In this document: positions 1-7,630 of the stretch, piece by piece
Layout of the letters: every line of letters begins with the position of its first letter
Numbering within the stretch: the stretch's first letter is position 1
From: Falcatimonas sp. MSJ-15
Lineage (GTDB): Bacteria; Bacillota; Clostridia; Lachnospirales; Lachnospiraceae
Assembly (NCBI RefSeq): GCF_018918265.1
Contig: NZ_JAHLQC010000008.1
Coordinates: 1-64,000, forward strand
DNA: 64,000 bases
Direction: 5' to 3'
The notes under the pieces: generated by a model
Seen by the model: the letters and a program-made list of their open reading frames with translations, nothing else
Databases searched by the model: none
What the model was told of the DNA's origin: nothing
Made by a program: the position numbers and the translations under genes

Positions 1-131
1 AGTCTCAATGATAGATTACTACACCGAAAGGTGTGTTACTTGTTAAGTTGATTGAACCGCCGTATACGGAACCGTACGTACGGTGGTGTGAGAGGTCGGG
101 AAAATTTATTTAATTTTCCCTCCTACTCGAT
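1..131 (+). mobile_element. 3' end of a group II intron (domains V-VI)
   Basis: The segment carries the closing structure of a bacterial group II intron. A GTACGTACGGTGG arm followed by GTGTGAGAGGTC (about 72-97) is the typical domain V tail. It is followed by a short AT-rich hairpin (GGGAAAATT / AATTTTCCC, about 98-120) and CCTACTCGAT. The final AT at 130-131 fits the AY 3' splice boundary. The body and the reverse transcriptase/maturase ORF would lie upstream, outside the window. The call rests on recognition of the terminal domains only. Confidence 0.8.
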
Positions 132-275
132 TTCAAATAATAGTTTACATAAGAAACCTAAAATATCTCCTCCTTAGCTAAAATACATACTATAAGTTGT
201 TATAAACACAGTTTATAAAAATTTATTTAATAAACAAAAAATAGTAAACAGCGAGGAAAGGAGAGAGAAGATACT
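132..275 (+). promoter_or_regulatory. Leader of the secreted-protein gene with palindrome
   Basis: This AT-rich leader lies between the intron end and the first gene. It contains a perfect inverted repeat TTATAAAC-aca-GTTTATAA at 201-219, which could be an operator. A strong ribosome site (GAGGAAAGGAGAG) lies just before the ATG at 276. No confident -35/-10 pair was assigned. Confidence 0.35.
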
Positions 276-705
276 ATGAGAAAAAGAATTAAATCTTTAA
301 TAGTTACAGCAGTAGCTACAGTAATGGCGATTAGTTCCTTAAGTGCAGTAGGAACACTAAGCAAAACAAGTGTATATGCTGCTAGTGGTGGAGCTAATGG
401 TTCTAGTGATGATATCGGACATAATAGTGGTGCGTCTGGAAGTGGACAAGGCACTGCTAGTGGTAACAGTGTACAGCGTAGTGGTGGTGGTTGGAAGATA
501 AGCCTAGTTTATACAGGACAGGGTTTATACGCACCGGAAGATGAGAGTACACAACCATTATACGGAGTAAACGGAATAACACCATTATCAATTAGTGGGG
601 CAAGTGGAGTTCCAAGTGGATAACACAACAAACACACAGGAAAAAATAAACAGCCTAGTAAGTGCAACAACAACAGACCTAGGAGCAAGTGCATTAAGAA
701 AATGA
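276..705 (+). pseudogene. Frameshifted small secreted protein
   Basis: The first frame (276-623) gives 115 residues. A clear signal peptide (MRKRIKS, a hydrophobic stretch, then a VYA-A cleavage site near residue 35) is followed by a Gly/Ser/Asn-rich segment and a short folded-looking stretch (WKISLVYTGQGLY). It stops at TAA 621-623. The +1 frame continues from about 601 with a protein-like sequence (VDNTTNTQEKINSL, then DLGASALRK) to TGA at 703-705, and the terminator hairpin follows that second stop. This suggests a single longer secreted protein broken by a one-base indel near 600-620. The family is not recognised. If the first stop is genuine, it would be an intact 115-residue exported protein. 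Confidence 0.5.
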
Positions 706-720
706 AGACTAAAATCTATA

Positions 721-756
721 CAAGAGTTAATTCTATAGATATGGAATTAACTCTTG
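721..756 (+). terminator. Hairpin after the secreted-protein gene
   Basis: A perfect 13-bp inverted repeat (721-733 with 744-756) with a 10-base loop begins 15 bases after the frame-shifted stop at 705. There is no long T-run, so it is a weak intrinsic terminator or a stabilising 3' hairpin. Confidence 0.5.
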
Positions 757-860
757 CAAGGTAGAATTAAAAAATACATTTGACCACCATATGAGGAAAG
801 TAAAGTAAAAAGAGTAAAGTAGAAATTGAAAAAGCGAAAATATGTTTGCGTTTTATTATT

Positions 861-928
861 GTATATGATATACTAATAGTACTAGTAATAGCTAATAGTG
901 TTATTAGTACTATTAGTATATCATATAC
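861..928. repeat. Long near-perfect palindrome
   Basis: Positions 861-884 and 905-928 are perfectly complementary over 24 bp. With G-T pairs the stem extends to about 30 bp (861-890 / 899-928), leaving an 8-base loop. It lies just upstream of the repeated Rpn leader and has no T-tract. It could be a cruciform-forming site or the end of a decayed mobile element. Otherwise 757-930 is featureless and AT-rich. Confidence 0.7.
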
Positions 929-930
929 AG

Positions 931-992
931 TAATGGCTGATAGCAAGTATTAACATACTGACAAGAAACATACAGTTAAGAGAGGATTTTTA
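931..992 (+). repeat. Rpn-gene leader, copy 1
   Basis: This roughly 62-bp leader, running from GCTGATAG through ACATACNGACNAGAAACATACAG to the ribosome site AGAGAGGATTTT, recurs at 3147-3208. In both copies it begins with the codons ADSKY-stop, as if each Rpn-type gene had followed the 3' end of another reading frame. Confidence 0.65.
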
Positions 993-1910
993 ATGGCATC
1001 AACTAATGAAAACGTAGGTATTAACCGTACTTACAAGGACAGACTTTTCAGATTAAGATTCGGTTCCGAAGAGTATAAAGAGGATATGTTATCACTTTAT
1101 AATGCACTTAACGGAACTGATTACAGCAACACAGAAGATATCAGGATAACAACACTTGATGATGTAATATACATGAAGATGAAGAATGATATATCAATTC
1201 TTCTAGACAGCAACATGGTCTTGTGGGAACAGCAGAGTTCGATTAATCCGAATATGCCGGCAAGAGGACTTATGTATTATGCGAATCTTTTAAGCCAGTA
1301 TATTAAGACAGAACGTTATGGAATATATAATAAGAAGTTAATACCTATTCCGACACCACAGTATGTAGTTTTTTATAATGGAACAGAAGAATATGAAGCA
1401 AGAGTTAAGCTGAGATTATCCGATGCATTTATAAATAAAGATGACAGTGGGGATTTTGAATGGACAGCAATGGTATATAATCTTAATACCGGTAAGAATG
1501 ATGAACTGTTAGAAAAGTGTAGACCACTTAAGGAATATATGATATTTATAAATAAAGTAAGAGAATACTCAGATGACAAAGGCGTAGATATCAAGACAGC
1601 AATAACCAAGGCAATAGATTACTGCATAGAAGAAAATATTATGAGAGAATTTTTGATAAAGCATAAGGCGGAGGTGTTTAGTGTGTGTATAACAGAATTT
1701 GATGAAAAGATATATGAAGCAGAGTTAAAGCAAGAGGTCCGAGAAGAAGAACGAGAAAAGAATATCTTAACAACGATATCAATATTAAGAGGACTTGGAC
1801 TAGATGACAGCACGATAGCCCAGCAGATTTCAGAGAAGTTTGAGCTTACACCTTTGGAGATTGATAGATACTTTGATAAAGTTCTTAAAGGATTAGATAA
1901 AAGTAATTGA
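993..1910 (+). CDS. Rpn-family PD-(D/E)XK nuclease / putative transposase
   Basis: This 305-residue protein belongs to the Rpn (recombination-promoting nuclease, PDDEXK-type) family, which is common in multiple copies in clostridia. The N-terminal NRTYKDRLFRLRFG opening is typical. The nuclease core shows D72 (ILLD) and E79-x-Q81 (WEQQ), then SINPNMPARGLMYYANLLSQY, matching the family's D...ExQ variant of the PD-(D/E)XK centre. The C-terminus is charged and helical (EVREEEREKN) and ends in a small helical domain (LGLDDSTIAQQISEKF). Members act as Mg-dependent DNases linked to RecA-independent recombination. That activity is inferred from family, not shown here. The ATG is preceded by AGAGAGG. 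A second, damaged copy follows in tandem. Confidence 0.85.
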   Translation: MASTNENVGINRTYKDRLFRLRFGSEEYKEDMLSLYNALNGTDYSNTEDIRITTLDDVIYMKMKNDISILLDSNMVLWEQQSSINPNMPARGLMYYANLLSQYIKTERYGIYNKKLIPIPTPQYVVFYNGTEEYEARVKLRLSDAFINKDDSGDFEWTAMVYNLNTGKNDELLEKCRPLKEYMIFINKVREYSDDKGVDIKTAITKAIDYCIEENIMREFLIKHKAEVFSVCITEFDEKIYEAELKQEVREEEREKNILTTISILRGLGLDDSTIAQQISEKFELTPLEIDRYFDKVLKGLDKSN

Positions 1911-1952
1911 TAGATACTTTGATAAAGCACTTAAAGGATTAGACAGAAGTAA
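1861..1952 (+). repeat. 46-bp tandem duplication at the Rpn gene junction
   Basis: Two adjacent 46-bp units (1861-1906 and 1907-1952) encode the last residues of the first Rpn protein (DRYFDKVLKGLDKSN and a near copy). They sit exactly between the two Rpn copies and probably mark the unequal-crossover or duplication joint that made the tandem pair. Confidence 0.85.
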
Positions 1953-1958
1953 TTCAAA

Positions 1959-2945
1959 GTGTTGACCACAACAAACCGTACTTACAAGGACAGACTTTTC
2001 AGATTAAAATTCGGTTCCGAAGAGTATAAAGAGGATATGTTATCACTTTATAATGCACTTAACGGAACAGAATACAACAACACAGAAGATATCAGGATAA
2101 CAACACTTGATGATGTAATATACATGAAGATGAAGAATGATATATCAATTCTTCTAGACAGCAACATGGTCTTGTGGGAACAGCAGAGTTCGATTAACCC
2201 TAATATGCCGGCAAGAGGACTTATGTATTATGCGAATCTTTTAAGCCAGTATATTAAGACAGAACGTTATGGAATATATAATAAGAAGTTAATACCTATT
2301 CCAACACCACAGTATGTAGTTTTTTATAATGGAATAGAAGAATATGAAGCAAGAGTTAAACTGAGGTTATCTGATGCATTTATAAATAAAGATGACAGTG
2401 GAGATTTTGAATGGACAGCAATGGTATATAATCTTAATACCGGTAAAAATGATGAACTGTTAGAAAAATGTAGACCACTTAAGGAATATATGATATTTAT
2501 AAATAAAGTAAGAGAATACTCAGATGACAAAGGCATAGATATCAAGACAGCAATAACCAAGGCAATAGATTACTGCATAGAAGAAAATATTATGAGAGAA
2601 TTTTTGATAAAGCATAAGGCGGAGGTGTTTAGTGTGTGTATAACAGAATTTGATGAAAAGATATATGAAGCAGAGTTAAGACAGGAGGCTCGTGAAGAAT
2701 GACGTACTTTGGGATTAGAAGAAGGACGCAATTTGGGACGTGAGGAAGGACTTACTTTAGGGCGTGAAGAAGGACGTGAAGAGGAACGCATCAAGAATAT
2801 TCGAAAAACCATCTTTCTTTTACACAGACTTAATTTTAAAAATGAAGATATAATCAGGGAAATTTCTCAAACATTTGAAATTTCTTCAGAAACAGCAGGC
2901 AAATATATAGAAGACTATTACAACGAAGTGTCAAAGAAGAACTAA
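1959..2945 (+). pseudogene. Second Rpn-family copy with an in-frame TGA
   Basis: The first 248 codons (GTG start at 1959) are nearly identical to the upstream Rpn gene, including D...ExQ and the SINPNMPARGL block. TGA at 2700-2702 interrupts the frame. The same frame then continues without further stops to 2945 with the Gly/Glu/Arg repeat typical of these proteins (LGLEEGRNLGREEGLTLGREEG) and a C-terminal helical domain. A single CGA-to-TGA change would explain this. The normal start region is missing: the reading frame begins inside the duplicated tail, with no good ribosome site. Translation, if any, would give a 247-residue nuclease core lacking the C-terminal domain. Confidence 0.75.
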
Positions 2946-3011
2946 TCGTTGCAAGTAATTATATAAAAAGGTCTCTTTTCAAACAACATAATTAATGTTT
3001 TAAGACTTTAA

Positions 3012-3167
3012 AAAACTTTTTGGTTAAGAAAGTGTTATGTTATAAAAAAGCTCCCTGATATCGTTGATATTGCTAGGGACAGAGATAACTTATCGGATAA
3101 CATGTGTGCATTTCTTAATTACCTGCAAGGAAAAAACGTAGAAAGAATAGCTGATAGTAAGTATTAA
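3012..3167 (+). pseudogene. Coding-like fragment upstream of the second Rpn leader
   Basis: An open stretch translates to KLPDIVDIARDRDNLSD, then MCAFLNYLQGKNVERIADSKY and TAA (3165-3167). The composition looks like genuine protein, but there is no start codon with a ribosome site. The same ADSKY-stop ending occurs before the first Rpn gene at 936-951, so this is probably the 3' remnant of another member of the local repeat family. Confidence 0.45.
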
Positions 3168-3208
3168 CATACGGACGAGAAACATACAGACAAGAGAGGA
3201 TTTTCTTG
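3147..3208 (+). repeat. Rpn-gene leader, copy 2 (orphaned)
   Basis: This near copy of 931-992 includes the AGAGAGGATTTT ribosome site. The start codon position reads TTG followed by only ten codons to TAA (LAFATNYFGF). No Rpn gene follows; the isochorismatase-family gene does. Confidence 0.65.
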
Positions 3209-3253
3209 GCCTTTGCTACCAATTATTTTGGCTTTTAAGATAGGAGAAAACGA

Positions 3254-3778
3254 ATGAAATTAATTGTCATAGATATACAAAAAGGAATAACAGATAGTAG
3301 ACTTTTTAATTTTGATGAATTTATTAAAAATACTACAAGAATTATACAAGCAGCTAGAGATAATCAAATAGAGGTTATATATTTTCAGCATGATGATGGA
3401 CCGGGAACGGGATTTTCAATCGGCGATGAAGAATTCGAGATTGCAGAACAGGTGACTCCAAGGGAAGATGAAAAGATATTTATAAAAAATATCAATAGTT
3501 GTTTTGGAAATAAGGATTTTACAGATTATGTTAAAGATGAAAATACATTAATGCTAGTTGGGCTACAGACAAACTTCTGTATAGACGCAACTGTGAAATC
3601 TGCGTTTGAAAGAGGATATAAAGTTATTGTTCCACAAGGTACAAATTCAACGTTTGATAATGACTATATGACTGGAGAAGTAACCTATAAATATTACAAT
3701 GATATGATGTGGCCAGATAGATTTGTTACATGTGTATCTGTTGATGAAGCAATTAAATTGATGGAAAAGAAGAAATAA
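3254..3778 (+). CDS. Isochorismatase-family cysteine hydrolase
   Basis: This 174-residue protein has the alpha/beta fold and catalytic triad of the isochorismatase/nicotinamidase superfamily: D7 (LIVIDIQKG), K78 (KIFIKNINSCF) and C109 (LVGLQTNFCIDATV). A cis-peptide-like GLQT turn precedes the cysteine. Length is normal for the short single-domain members, which hydrolyse diverse amides or vinyl ethers; the substrate cannot be told. The ATG at 3254 follows TAGGAGAAAACG. There is no operon partner. It sits between an orphan Rpn leader and a 17-nt match to the Rpn tail (3804-3820), which suggests it entered an Rpn-type locus by recombination. Confidence 0.85.
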   Translation: MKLIVIDIQKGITDSRLFNFDEFIKNTTRIIQAARDNQIEVIYFQHDDGPGTGFSIGDEEFEIAEQVTPREDEKIFIKNINSCFGNKDFTDYVKDENTLMLVGLQTNFCIDATVKSAFERGYKVIVPQGTNSTFDNDYMTGEVTYKYYNDMMWPDRFVTCVSVDEAIKLMEKKK

Positions 3779-3803
3779 TTTGATAACTTGTTGGTAATAG
3801 ACC

Positions 3804-3820
3804 AGATACTTTGATAAAGC
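3804..3820 (+). repeat. 17-nt match to the Rpn gene tail
   Basis: AGATACTTTGATAAAGC is identical to 1912-1928 in the duplicated Rpn tail. It lies 26 bases after the isochorismatase stop codon and may be the residual 3' end of an Rpn copy. Confidence 0.45.
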
Positions 3821-3880
3821 CCTTTGATTGTATTTTCTTAAGTACGAATAATTTAAATAAAATTTGTCAATAAAAAGTAC

Positions 3881-3909
3881 TTGACAAACATTGAAAGCTA
3901 TTATAGAAT
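3881..3909 (+). promoter_or_regulatory. SigmaA promoter of the ylxM-ffh operon
   Basis: TTGACA at 3881-3886, a 17-bp spacer and TAGAAT at 3904-3909, directly before the ylxM ribosome site. Confidence 0.8.
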
Positions 3910-3927
3910 AGCAGAGGTGACTTGATT

Positions 3928-4272
3928 ATGGAAAAAATAGTTTGGCAGTCATTGCTTTATGATTTCTATGGTGAACTGCTTACTGAACATCAAAAGTCAA
4001 TATATGAAGAGGTCATTTTTAACGACTATTCAATAAGTGAAGTAGCCAAAGATGAAGGAATCAGTAGACAAGGTGTTCATGATTTGATAAAGCGATGCAA
4101 TAAGATACTTGAAGAATATGAAGGAAAGCTACACCTTGTAGAGAAGTTTCTTCATATCAAAGACAAAGTTGATAAGATTAATACATTAACACATGACTAT
4201 ATCGATAATAGAGATATAGAACTGATTGGTCAGATACAGAACATATCGAATGAGATACTTGAAGAATTATAG
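3928..4272 (+). CDS. ylxM: YlxM/p13-like DNA-binding protein
   Basis: This 114-residue helix-turn-helix protein of the YlxM family is encoded directly upstream of ffh in most Firmicutes and is linked to SRP assembly or regulation. The HTH is visible at about residues 15-55 (LTEHQKSIYEEV, then SISEVAKDEGISRQGVHDLI), resembling sigma-factor region 4. The C-terminal half is helical and charged. ATG 3928 was chosen because AGAGGTGA (3913-3920) is 7 nt away; the TTG at 3922 would be too close. It is separated from ffh by 17 nt and driven by the promoter at 3881. Confidence 0.92.
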   Translation: MEKIVWQSLLYDFYGELLTEHQKSIYEEVIFNDYSISEVAKDEGISRQGVHDLIKRCNKILEEYEGKLHLVEKFLHIKDKVDKINTLTHDYIDNRDIELIGQIQNISNEILEEL

Positions 4273-4289
4273 AACGTGGAGGTTATAAG

Positions 4290-5636
4290 ATGGCATTTGA
4301 CAGCTTGGCAGATAAATTGCAAAACGTTTTTAAAAACCTTAGAAGTAAGGGACGTCTGACTGAGGCAGATGTAAAAACAGCACTTAAAGAAGTTAAGATG
4401 GCACTTCTTGAGGCAGATGTTAGCTTTAAAGTTGTAAAACAGTTTATTAATTCTGTTACTGAGAGAGCGGTTGGACAGGATGTTATGCAGAGTCTTACCC
4501 CAGGACAGATGGTAATAAAGATTGTAAACGAAGAGATGGTAAAGCTCATGGGTTCTGAGACAACTGAGCTTGCTTTCAAACCTGGTAATGAGATTACTGT
4601 TATTATGATGGTAGGTCTTCAAGGTGCTGGTAAGACAACTACTACAGCAAAGATTGCTGGTAAGTTAAAGTCAAAAGGTAAGAGACCACTTCTTGTTGCC
4701 TGTGACGTATATAGACCTGCTGCTGTTGAACAGCTTCAGGTTAATGGTAAAAAACAGGATGTTCCAGTATTTAGCATGGGAACTAATAATAGACCTGTTG
4801 ATATTGCAAAAGCTGCTATTGAGCATGCACAGAAGAATGATAATAACGTTGTAATACTTGATACTGCTGGTCGTCTTCATGTAGATGAAGATATGATGAA
4901 TGAGCTTGTAGAGATTAAAGAAAATGTGGATGTATTCCAGACAATTCTTACAGTTGATTCAATGACAGGTCAGGATGCAGTCAATGTAGCTACAATGTTT
5001 AATGATAAAATAGGTATTGATGGTGTTATTCTTACAAAACTTGATGGTGACACTAGAGGTGGTGCAGCACTTTCAATCAGGGCTGTAACTGGTAAGCCTA
5101 TATTATATGTAGGTATGGGTGAGAAACTTTCTGATTTGGAACAGTTCTATCCAGACCGTATGGCATCAAGAATTCTAGGTATGGGTGATGTACTTACACT
5201 CATTGAGAAAGCTGAAGCACAGATTGATGCTGATAAAGCCAAGGAGATGGAGAAAAAAATCAAAAAAGCTGAATTTGATTTTAATGATTTCCTTGAGAGT
5301 ATGAACCAGGTTAAGAATATGGGTGGCATTAACGAGATTATGGGAATGCTTCCTGGAATGGGTATTAACATGAAGAATGTAGATGCTCAGGTAGATGAGA
5401 GCCGAATAGGTCGAATCGAAGCAATAATTCTCTCAATGACACCTGAAGAGAGAAAGAGACCTGATATACTTAATCCTTCAAGAAAGACAAGAATTGCGAA
5501 GGGTGCAGGTGTTGATATAAGTGAAGTTAACAGATTGGTAAAACAGTTTGACCAACAGAAGAAGATGATGAAGCAGATGTCATCACTTATGTCAGGTAAA
5601 GTTGGTAAAAGAGGTAAGTTTAAACTTCCTTTTTAA
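4290..5636 (+). CDS. ffh: Signal recognition particle protein Ffh (SRP54)
   Basis: This 448-residue GTPase binds 4.5S/6S SRP RNA and signal peptides and delivers ribosome-nascent chains to FtsY. The order is an N helical domain (1-100), a G domain with P-loop GLQGAGKTTTTAK (109-121), DTAGR (191-195) and TKLDG (249-253), then a methionine-rich M domain from about 300 (MNQVKNMGGINEIMGMLPGMGI) with the SRP RNA-binding helices (RIGRIEAIILSMTPEER). Full length for the family. The ribosome site GTGGAGG is followed by ATG at 4290. It is the second gene of the operon. Confidence 0.98.
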   Translation: MAFDSLADKLQNVFKNLRSKGRLTEADVKTALKEVKMALLEADVSFKVVKQFINSVTERAVGQDVMQSLTPGQMVIKIVNEEMVKLMGSETTELAFKPGNEITVIMMVGLQGAGKTTTTAKIAGKLKSKGKRPLLVACDVYRPAAVEQLQVNGKKQDVPVFSMGTNNRPVDIAKAAIEHAQKNDNNVVILDTAGRLHVDEDMMNELVEIKENVDVFQTILTVDSMTGQDAVNVATMFNDKIGIDGVILTKLDGDTRGGAALSIRAVTGKPILYVGMGEKLSDLEQFYPDRMASRILGMGDVLTLIEKAEAQIDADKAKEMEKKIKKAEFDFNDFLESMNQVKNMGGINEIMGMLPGMGINMKNVDAQVDESRIGRIEAIILSMTPEERKRPDILNPSRKTRIAKGAGVDISEVNRLVKQFDQQKKMMKQMSSLMSGKVGKRGKFKLPF

Positions 5637-5676
5637 CATATAATTTTTTTAAAATCACTAAGGAGGTGAAATTGTA

Positions 5677-5922
5677 ATGGCAGTAAAGATTAGATTAAGA
5701 AGAATGGGACAGAAAAAAGCTCCTTTCTATAGAGTAATAGTTGCTGATTCTAGATCTCCAAGAGATGGTAGATTTATCGAGGAAATCGGAACATATGACC
5801 CAAACACAGATCCAAGTACTTACAAAATCAACGAGGAATTAGCTAAAAAATGGTTAGCTAATGGTGCTCAGCCAACAGAAGTTGTTAGTAAGATTTTCAA
5901 ACTTGCTGGAATCGAAAAATAA
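5677..5922 (+). CDS. rpsP: 30S ribosomal protein S16
   Basis: This 81-residue S16 protein has the canonical opening [26 protein letters not shown] and the EIGTYDPN block. It binds 16S rRNA early in 30S assembly. AAGGAGGTG precedes the start. It lies 40 nt after ffh and 24 nt before khpA, the usual clostridial order. Confidence 0.98.
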   Translation: MAVKIRLRRMGQKKAPFYRVIVADSRSPRDGRFIEEIGTYDPNTDPSTYKINEELAKKWLANGAQPTEVVSKIFKLAGIEK

Positions 5923-5946
5923 TTAAACTGGTGGAGGTGGATTTTA

Positions 5947-6174
5947 ATGAAAGAACTAGTTGAGGTAATTGCAAAATCATTAGTTGATTGTCCAAATGAA
6001 GTTCAAGTTACAGAAACTACGAAGGACGATGCCACTGTTATCGAATTAAAAGTTGCTCCGTCAGATATGGGAAAAGTTATAGGCAAACAGGGAAGAATTG
6101 CAAAAGCAATTCGTTCCGTTGTTAAAGCCGCAGCTTCAAAGGATGACAAGAAAGTCATTGTTGAGATTGTTTAA
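5947..6174 (+). CDS. khpA: KH-domain RNA-binding protein KhpA (YlqC)
   Basis: This 75-residue single KH domain has the GXXG loop region in DMGKVIGKQGRIAKAIRSVVKA. KhpA forms a complex with KhpB/Jag and binds RNA; in other Firmicutes it affects cell division and elongation. It sits between rpsP and rimM as usual. GGTGGAGGTGG lies before the ATG, and an intrinsic terminator follows. Confidence 0.95.
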   Translation: MKELVEVIAKSLVDCPNEVQVTETTKDDATVIELKVAPSDMGKVIGKQGRIAKAIRSVVKAAASKDDKKVIVEIV

Positions 6175-6193
6175 TTATAATTTTTCAAAACGA

Positions 6194-6227
6194 ACCGTCA
6201 TACCATATATGGTATTGGCGGTTTTTT
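6194..6227 (+). terminator. Intrinsic terminator inside the ffh-trmD cluster
   Basis: An ACCGTC-ATACCATATATGGTAT-GGCGGT hairpin is followed by six T (6222-6227). It separates ylxM-ffh-rpsP-khpA from rimM-trmD, which have their own promoter. Confidence 0.85.
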
Positions 6228-6263
6228 AATGGCTCTTTGGGCTAATTGTGAGTGTACAAAAAC

Positions 6264-6292
6264 TTGTATATTCGCTTTTTTTTTGCTATAAT
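6264..6292 (+). promoter_or_regulatory. Promoter of rimM-trmD
   Basis: TTGTAT (6264-6269), a 17-bp spacer and consensus TATAAT (6287-6292), downstream of the terminator and upstream of rimM. Confidence 0.7.
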
Positions 6293-6340
6293 ATGCTAGA
6301 TAAATACTTGATTATTCGTAGAATATGGATGGAGGTATAC

Positions 6341-6850
6341 ATGGAGAATTTATTAAGAGTTGGTGTTATATCATCAACACATGGAATACGAGGAGAAGTA
6401 AAGGTATTTCCAACAACAGATGATGCTAATCGATTTAAAAAATTGAAAGAAGTAATTCTTGACACAGGCAAGGAACAGTTAACACTTCATATAGAGTCAG
6501 TTAAGTTCTTTAAACAATTTGTAATTTTGAAATTTAAGGAATATAATAATATTAATGATGTAGAGATCTACAAGAATAAGGATTTACTGGTAACTCGTGA
6601 GAATGCAGTACCACTTGCAGAAGGTGAATATTTTATTACTGATATGATAGGACTTAAGGTCGTAAGTGATGAAGGCGAAGAACTTGGAACACTTAGCGAT
6701 GTGTTACAGACAGGAGCTAATGATGTATATGTTGTCAAGATGGCTAATGGCAAAGAAGCATTGTTTCCGGCAATTGATGAGTGTGTTCTTAATGTAGATC
6801 TTAATGAAGGAACAGTTACAGTACATATAATGGAAGGATTATTAGACTAA
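6341..6850 (+). CDS. rimM: 16S rRNA processing protein RimM
   Basis: This 169-residue RimM starts [28 protein letters not shown], typical of the N-terminal beta-barrel. The PRC-barrel domain starts near [23 protein letters not shown] and runs to the [21 protein letters not shown] end. RimM binds S19 and assists 30S head maturation. ATG 6341 is preceded by GGAGG (6331-6335); longer in-frame starts would place the ribosome site inside the gene. Its TAA overlaps the trmD ATG by one base, so the pair is translationally coupled. Confidence 0.96.
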   Translation: MENLLRVGVISSTHGIRGEVKVFPTTDDANRFKKLKEVILDTGKEQLTLHIESVKFFKQFVILKFKEYNNINDVEIYKNKDLLVTRENAVPLAEGEYFITDMIGLKVVSDEGEELGTLSDVLQTGANDVYVVKMANGKEALFPAIDECVLNVDLNEGTVTVHIMEGLLD

Positions 6851-7587
6851 TGAATTATCATGTTTTAACATTATTTCCAGAGATGATAATGGATGGACTT
6901 AATACAAGTATCATAGGCAGGGCTATGAATAAATCACTTATATCGCTTGAGGCAATCAATATAAGAGATTTTGCAACTAATAAACATATGAAGGTGGATG
7001 ATTATCCATATGGTGGCGGAGCAGGTATGGTTATGCAGGCAGAACCGGTATATCTTGCTTATAAGAGTATAGAAGAGAGAATTAATAAAAAACCAAGAGT
7101 TATATATCTTACACCACAGGGAAAAGTCTTTAATCAGAGTATGGCAGAAGATTTTGCAAAAGAAGAAGATCTGGTATTTTTGTGTGGACATTATGAAGGA
7201 ATTGATGAACGTGTTCTTGATATGATTGTAACAGATAATGTATCAATTGGTGATTATGTATTAACCGGTGGCGAACTTCCGGCTATGGTAATGATTGATT
7301 CGATATCAAGACTTGTAAAAGGTGTTCTCAATAATGAAGATTCAGCTGAATATGAATCATTTAATAATAATCTTCTTGAACATCCACAGTATACAAGACC
7401 AGAAGTATTTGAAGGAAGGCATGTTCCACCGGTACTTCTTACAGGACATCATAAGAACATTGAAAAATGGAGACGTGAGGAATCACTTAAGAGAACTTAT
7501 GAGAGAAGACCAGAACTATTAAAGGATGCTATTCTTGATAAAAAAGATATTGCATATCTTAATCAACTAAGAGAAGCCGATAATTAA
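6850..7587 (+). CDS. trmD: tRNA (guanine37-N1)-methyltransferase TrmD
   Basis: This 245-residue SPOUT methyltransferase makes m1G37 in tRNAs reading CNN codons and prevents +1 frameshifting. Visible motifs are YHVLTLFPEM at the start, PYGGGAGMVMQAEP, the knot motif LCGHYEGIDERV, SIGDYVLTGGELPAMVMID and the ending RREESLKRTYERRPELL. Full length. The start overlaps the rimM stop. Confidence 0.98.
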   Translation: MNYHVLTLFPEMIMDGLNTSIIGRAMNKSLISLEAINIRDFATNKHMKVDDYPYGGGAGMVMQAEPVYLAYKSIEERINKKPRVIYLTPQGKVFNQSMAEDFAKEEDLVFLCGHYEGIDERVLDMIVTDNVSIGDYVLTGGELPAMVMIDSISRLVKGVLNNEDSAEYESFNNNLLEHPQYTRPEVFEGRHVPPVLLTGHHKNIEKWRREESLKRTYERRPELLKDAILDKKDIAYLNQLREADN

Positions 7588-7630
7588 GAATAGAATAAGA
7601 ATATTATTTATATGACAAGGGGGAAGATAA

